Below, in pieces: positions 5,205-9,064 of a stretch of 9,064 nt of DNA. The notes under the pieces were generated by a model. The model made no database searches. It was given only the letters and a program-made list of their open reading frames with translations, and was not told the origin of the DNA. Made by a program: the position numbers and the translations under genes. Location: positions 1 to 9,064 of the forward strand of contig CANHBU010000053.1 in assembly GCA_947458345.1 (NCBI GenBank), given 5' to 3'. Positions within the stretch are counted from its first letter, which is position 1, and every line of letters starts with the position of its first letter. The DNA comes from Comamonadaceae bacterium (lineage in GTDB: Bacteria; Pseudomonadota; Gammaproteobacteria; Burkholderiales; Burkholderiaceae_C).

Positions 5205-8018
5205 ATGGACAACCCGACCCCTGCCCGCCCAGAGACGGCCTCCCAGCGCAGCCGACGCAACGAGCGCCCCTTGCTCGACGATATCCGCCTGCTCGGGCGC
5301 ATCCTGGGCGACGTGATCCGCAGCCAGGACGGGCCGCAAGCCTATGAACTGGTCGAGCAGATCCGCAAGCTGTCGGTGGCCTTCAGGCGCGATGCCGATC
5401 ACGAGGCCGATCGGGCACTGAAAAAACTGCTCAAGGACCTGCCGGGCGACCGCGCCGTCAGCGTGATCCGCGCCTTCACCTACTTTAGTCACCTGGCCAA
5501 CCTGGCCGAAGACCGGCACCACATCCGCCGCCGCGAGGTGCACGAGCGCGCCGGCGAGATGCACGAAGGCAGCATCGACGTGGCGCTCAAGCGCCTGCGC
5601 TGGGCGGGCATCACGCCGCGTGGCATCAGCCAGACACTGGCCTACAGCCACGTCTCACCCGTGCTGACCGCACACCCCACGGAGGTGCAGCGCAAGAGCA
5701 TTCTTGATGCCGAGCGCGACATCGCCCGATTGCTGACTGAGCGCGACGCCATCAAGGCGCGCGCCGGCAGCAAAGACGCGCTGGCGCCCAAAGAGCTGGC
5801 GGCCAACGAATGGCAGATTCGCGCCCGGGTGATGCAACTGTGGCAAACGCGCCTGCTGCGCTTTACCAAGCTGACGGTTGCCGACGAGATCGAAAACGCC
5901 CTGTCCTACTACGAGTCGACCTTCCTGCGCGAAATCCCCAAGCTGTATGCCGAGCTGGAGTCGGCGCTCGAGGGACAGCCGGTGGCCAGCTTCCTGCGTA
6001 TGGGGCAGTGGATCGGCGGGGACCGCGACGGCAACCCGAACGTCAACGCCCAGACCCTGCACTACGCGCTGCGCCGGCAGTGCGAGGTGGCGCTGCGCCA
6101 CTACCTTACCGAAGTGCATTACCTGGGCAGCGAGCTGTCGCTGTCTGCCCTGCTGGTGCCCGTCGATGAGGCGATGCAGTCGCTGGCCGAACGATCGCCG
6201 GATCGCAACGAGCACCGGCAAGACGAGCCCTACCGACGCGCCCTGACCGGCATCTATGCCCGGCTGGCCGCTGCGCTCAAGCAGCTGACCGGCGCAGATG
6301 CGGCGCGCCATGCGGTGCCGCCGCAAAACGCCTACGACCGGGCCGAGGAGTTCTTGGCCGACCTGCGGGTGATCGAAGGCTCGCTGTGCAAGCACCACGG
6401 CCAGCCCCTGGCCGCGATGCGGCTGCAGCCCCTGATCCGCGCGGTGCAAGTCTTCGGCTTTCACCTGGCCACCGTGGACCTGCGCCAAAGCTCGGACCAG
6501 CATGAAAAAGTGGTGGCCGAACTGCTGGCCACGGCTGGCGTGGAGCCGCATTACGGGCGCTTGGACGAGCCGGCACGCCAGCAGTTGCTGATGGGCCTGC
6601 TCAACGATGCGCGGGTGCTGCGCGTGCCCGCAGCACCCTACAGCGCGCACACGCAAAGCGAGTTGGCCATCTTCGAGACAGCGCGGCTCATGCGCACCCA
6701 GTACGGCGAGCAATCGATCCGCCACTACATCATCAGCCACACCGAGACGGTGAGCGACCTGCTCGAAGTGCTGCTCTTGCAAAAGGAAGTGGCGCTGCTG
6801 CGCGGCACGCTCGATGACGCGGCGCTGGCCGACCTGATCGTGGTGCCGCTGTTCGAGACCATCGACGACCTTCGCAATGCCGCCGGCATCATGCGCGCCT
6901 TCTATGGCCTGCCCGGTATCGCCGCCATGGTCAAACGCTCGGGAGCCGAGCAAGACATCATGCTCGGCTACAGCGACAGCAACAAAGACGGCGGCATCTT
7001 CACCAGCAACTGGGAGCTCTACCGCGCCGAGATCGCACTGGTAAGCCTGTTCGACTCACTGGCCAACTCGCACAACATCCAGCTGCGCCTGTTCCATGGC
7101 CGCGGCGGCACGGTCGGCCGGGGCGGCGGGCCGAGCTACCAGGCCATCTTGGCCCAGCCCCCAGGCACGGTACGCGGCCAGATCCGTTTGACCGAACAAG
7201 GCGAGGTGATCGGCTCCAAATACGCCAACCCCGAAATCGGTCGGCGCAACCTCGAAACCCTGGTGGCCGCCACGCTGGAGGCCACCTTGCTGCAGCCGAC
7301 CAAGCCGGCCAGCCGGGCCTTTATGGACGCCGCCGGTGAGCTGTCCGAGGCCAGCATGGCCGCCTACCGGCAGCTGGTCTACGGCACCCCGGGGTTTGTC
7401 GATTACTTTTTTGGTGCCACCCCGATCCGCGAATTGACCCAGCTCAATATCGGCTCGCGCCCGGCCTCGCGAAAGGCGCTCAGCAAAATCGAGGATCTGC
7501 GCGCTATTCCCTGGTCCTTCAGCTGGGGCCAGTGCCGCCTGACGCTGCCGGGCTGGTTCGGCTTCGGCTCGGCCGTCGCGGACTTCCTCAAGCGCGGCAA
7601 AGACCGCAAGAGCCAGCTCGCGCTGCTACAAAAGATGCACCGCCAGTGGCCATTTTTCAGCACCCTGCTGTCCAATATGGACATGGTGCTGGCCAAAAGC
7701 GACCTGGCCCTGGCCTCGCTGTACGCCGAGCTGGTGCCCGACAAGCGCCTGCGCGGCCGAATTTTTGGCGCCATCGAGGCCGAATGGCAGGCCACGGTCG
7801 AGGCGCTCGGCCAAATCACCGGCGACAAAGCCCGCCTGGCCGGCAACCCCGCCCTGGCCCGCTCGATTCGCCACCGCTTCCCCTACATCGACCCGCTGCA
7901 CCACCTGCAAGTCGAACTGATCGGCCGCTACCGCGACGGCCGGGCCGACGAGCGGGTGCAGCGCGGCATCCACATCAGCATCAACGGAATTGCGGCAGGG
8001 CTGAGGAACACGGGCTAG
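5205..8018 (+). CDS. ppc: Phosphoenolpyruvate carboxylase
   Basis: PEP carboxylase adds bicarbonate to PEP to give oxaloacetate, refilling the TCA cycle and the aspartate family; it is a cytosolic tetramer. The protein is 937 residues, longer than the E. coli enzyme (883), mostly through a longer N-terminus. Motifs: VLTAHPTEV with catalytic H157; [11 protein letters not shown] (270-280); [12 protein letters not shown] with K594; [14 protein letters not shown] with R633 and R639; [37 protein letters not shown] with K831; and the C-terminal AAGLRNTG with N935. R639, K831 and N935 correspond to residues that bind the inhibitor aspartate in E. coli, so feedback inhibition by aspartate is expected. 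The ATG at 5205 is the first start after an in-frame TAG at 5178-5180. No Shine-Dalgarno is visible in the C-rich bases before it. It is divergent from hemC and followed by argH on the same strand after 107 bp. Confidence 0.98.
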   Translation: MDNPTPARPETASQRSRRNERPLLDDIRLLGRILGDVIRSQDGPQAYELVEQIRKLSVAFRRDADHEADRALKKLLKDLPGDRAVSVIRAFTYFSHLANLAEDRHHIRRREVHERAGEMHEGSIDVALKRLRWAGITPRGISQTLAYSHVSPVLTAHPTEVQRKSILDAERDIARLLTERDAIKARAGSKDALAPKELAANEWQIRARVMQLWQTRLLRFTKLTVADEIENALSYYESTFLREIPKLYAELESALEGQPVASFLRMGQWIGGDRDGNPNVNAQTLHYALRRQCEVALRHYLTEVHYLGSELSLSALLVPVDEAMQSLAERSPDRNEHRQDEPYRRALTGIYARLAAALKQLTGADAARHAVPPQNAYDRAEEFLADLRVIEGSLCKHHGQPLAAMRLQPLIRAVQVFGFHLATVDLRQSSDQHEKVVAELLATAGVEPHYGRLDEPARQQLLMGLLNDARVLRVPAAPYSAHTQSELAIFETARLMRTQYGEQSIRHYIISHTETVSDLLEVLLLQKEVALLRGTLDDAALADLIVVPLFETIDDLRNAAGIMRAFYGLPGIAAMVKRSGAEQDIMLGYSDSNKDGGIFTSNWELYRAEIALVSLFDSLANSHNIQLRLFHGRGGTVGRGGGPSYQAILAQPPGTVRGQIRLTEQGEVIGSKYANPEIGRRNLETLVAATLEATLLQPTKPASRAFMDAAGELSEASMAAYRQLVYGTPGFVDYFFGATPIRELTQLNIGSRPASRKALSKIEDLRAIPWSFSWGQCRLTLPGWFGFGSAVADFLKRGKDRKSQLALLQKMHRQWPFFSTLLSNMDMVLAKSDLALASLYAELVPDKRLRGRIFGAIEAEWQATVEALGQITGDKARLAGNPALARSIRHRFPYIDPLHHLQVELIGRYRDGRADERVQRGIHISINGIAAGLRNTG

Positions 8019-8104
8019 GAAAGGTCTGCATTCCTCCATAGGGGCTTGACGATGGTGGTGGTGGGCAGCAGGTCAGCCTCAAGGGCTTCGAACACGATTG
8101 AGCC

Positions 8105-8125
8105 GGCCCGATAAAATCTCGGGCC
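8105..8125 (+). promoter_or_regulatory. Inverted repeat and -10-like TAAAAT abutting the argH start
   Basis: GGCCCGA (8105-8111) and TCGGGCC (8119-8125) are perfect inverted copies separated by TAAAATC (8112-8118). The right arm touches the argH ATG at 8126. TAAAAT (8112-8117) resembles a sigma-70 -10 box; transcription starting about 7 bases later would begin at or next to the ATG. No good -35 is seen (TTCGAA at 8088-8093 is a weak candidate at 18-bp spacing). It could be an operator overlapping the -10 box, or a hairpin at the end of the ppc message. The role is inferred. Confidence 0.45.
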
Positions 8126-9064
8126 ATGACAAACCAACTCGACAAAAAATCCCATGCCTGGTCGGCGCTGTTCTCCGAGCCGATGAGCGAGTTGGTCAAG
8201 CGCTACACCGCCAGCGTGTTTTTCGACAAGCGCCTGTGGCAGGCCGACATCGCCGGCTCTTTAGCCCATGCCGAGATGCTGGCTGCGCAGGGCATCATCA
8301 GCGCGCAAGACTTGGCCGATATCGAGCGCGGCATGGCGCAAATCACCCAAGACATCGAATCTGGCGCCTTTGAATGGCAGCTCGACCTGGAAGATGTACA
8401 CCTGAACATCGAAGCGCGCCTGACGCAGCTGGTGGGCGACGCCGGCAAGCGATTGCACACTGGCCGCAGCCGCAACGACCAGGTGGCCACCGACGTCCGG
8501 CTGTGGCTGCGCGGCGAAACCGACCTCATCATTGCCCTGCTGGCCGATCTGCAAAAGTCGCTGGTCGAGGTCGCCGAGAAAAACGTGGAGGTCATCCTGC
8601 CGGGCTTTACCCACCTGCAAGTGGCCCAGCCGGTCAGCTTTGCCCACCATCTGCTGGCCTATGTGGAAATGTTCGCCCGCGATGCCGAGCGGTTTATCGA
8701 TGCGCGGCGGCGCATCAACCGCCTGCCTCTGGGCTCGGCCGCGCTGGCCGGCACCACCTACCCGCTCGACCGCGAGCGGGTGGCGCGCAGCCTGGGCATG
8801 GTCGACGAGCAAGGCCGGCCGCAGGTCAGCCAAAACAGCCTGGACGGCGTGAGCGACCGCGACTTTGCCATCGAATTCAGCGCCGCCGCTTCGCTGTGCA
8901 TGGTGCACATCAGCCGGCTGTCGGAAGAACTGATTTTGTGGATGAGCCAGAACTTCGGCTTTGTAAAGATCGCCGACCGCTTCACCACCGGCTCGTCCAT
9001 CATGCCGCAAAAGAAAAACCCCGATGTGCCTGAACTGGCGCGCGGCAAGACCGGTCGGGTGGTC
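8126..9064 (+). CDS. argH: Argininosuccinate lyase, N-terminal two thirds (runs off window)
   Basis: ArgH splits argininosuccinate into arginine and fumarate, the last step of arginine synthesis; it is a cytosolic homotetramer of the aspartase/fumarase superfamily. The frame is open from the ATG at 8126 to the last base, 313 codons out of about 460 expected, so the C-terminal third is missing because of the window edge and not because of damage. The start [20 protein letters not shown] is typical of the family. Motifs: [20 protein letters not shown] (111-119), one of the conserved substrate-binding regions; [10 protein letters not shown] with H163; [29 protein letters not shown]; and the signature [12 protein letters not shown] starting at G289, where S290-S291 lie in the catalytic loop. 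No Shine-Dalgarno precedes the ATG; see the adjoining inverted repeat. The gap to ppc holds no obvious intrinsic terminator other than that repeat, so some read-through from ppc is possible. Confidence 0.97.
   Translation, partial: MTNQLDKKSHAWSALFSEPMSELVKRYTASVFFDKRLWQADIAGSLAHAEMLAAQGIISAQDLADIERGMAQITQDIESGAFEWQLDLEDVHLNIEARLTQLVGDAGKRLHTGRSRNDQVATDVRLWLRGETDLIIALLADLQKSLVEVAEKNVEVILPGFTHLQVAQPVSFAHHLLAYVEMFARDAERFIDARRRINRLPLGSAALAGTTYPLDRERVARSLGMVDEQGRPQVSQNSLDGVSDRDFAIEFSAAASLCMVHISRLSEELILWMSQNFGFVKIADRFTTGSSIMPQKKNPDVPELARGKTGRVV

Noticed and set aside
5091..5651. 186-codon minus-strand frame spanning the hemC start and ppc 5' end
   Set aside because: It crosses the divergent promoter region and both real gene starts; it exists only because stop codons are rare at this GC content.
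5655..6953. 432-codon open frame on the minus strand, antisense to ppc
   Set aside because: It lies wholly inside a certain ppc gene; its product is rich in His, Gln, Arg and Val in the way reverse-complement frames of GC-rich genes are, and shows no recognisable domain.
8046..8051. TTGACG as a -35 box for argH
   Set aside because: No -10-like sequence occurs 16-18 bp downstream, and the TAAAAT next to the ATG is about 60 bp away.
8261..9010. 249-codon open frame on the minus strand, antisense to argH
   Set aside because: The plus strand here encodes ArgH with all its motifs; the antisense frame is a GC-skewed shadow with no family features.

Overview
This window is a compact, GC-rich piece of core chromosome from a proteobacterium. 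It is most likely a betaproteobacterium of the order Burkholderiales, with a Comamonadaceae-like flavour. The reasons are the hemC-hemD-hemX-hemY order, the dipyrromethane-cofactor motif of HemC ([11 protein letters not shown]), a long 937-residue PEP carboxylase, the form of the ArgH N-terminus, and the RNase E C-terminal peptide. I see no insertion sequence, phage gene, CRISPR array, tRNA or rRNA. Gene content is ordinary housekeeping metabolism, and the unusual signals are in the gaps between genes.

Layout, left to right. The 3' end of rne (RNase E, plus strand) occupies 1-590. A 230-bp gap between convergent genes (591-820) has no convincing gene, but holds two adjacent GC-rich hairpins (677-705 and 713-739) that could end transcription from both sides. 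A minus-strand haem cluster runs leftward from about 5140 to 821: hemC, hemD, hemX, hemY. hemD and hemX overlap by 8 bp, and 10 bp separate hemX from hemY. hemC and hemD are separated by 94 bp carrying three 12-bp tandem repeats. A 64-bp divergent gap (5141-5204) then separates hemC from ppc (plus strand, 5205-8018) and contains a near-perfect 24-bp dyad. After a 107-bp gap, argH (plus strand) starts at 8126 and runs off the right edge. Its ATG is preceded directly by a perfect 7-bp inverted repeat with a -10-like TAAAAT in its centre.

How the genes fit together. HemC and HemD make uroporphyrinogen III, the last precursor common to haem, sirohaem and cobalamin. HemX and HemY are membrane-anchored proteins that accompany them and are thought to support tetrapyrrole synthesis without being known enzymes of it. 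PEP carboxylase refills oxaloacetate for the TCA cycle and the aspartate family, and ArgH is the last step of arginine synthesis, using aspartate-derived nitrogen and releasing fumarate.

I found no clearly new system. The best items for a second look are the hemC/ppc dyad, the inverted repeat on the argH start with a possible leaderless transcript, and the hemC-hemD tandem repeats with a five-codon ORF ending on the hemD start.
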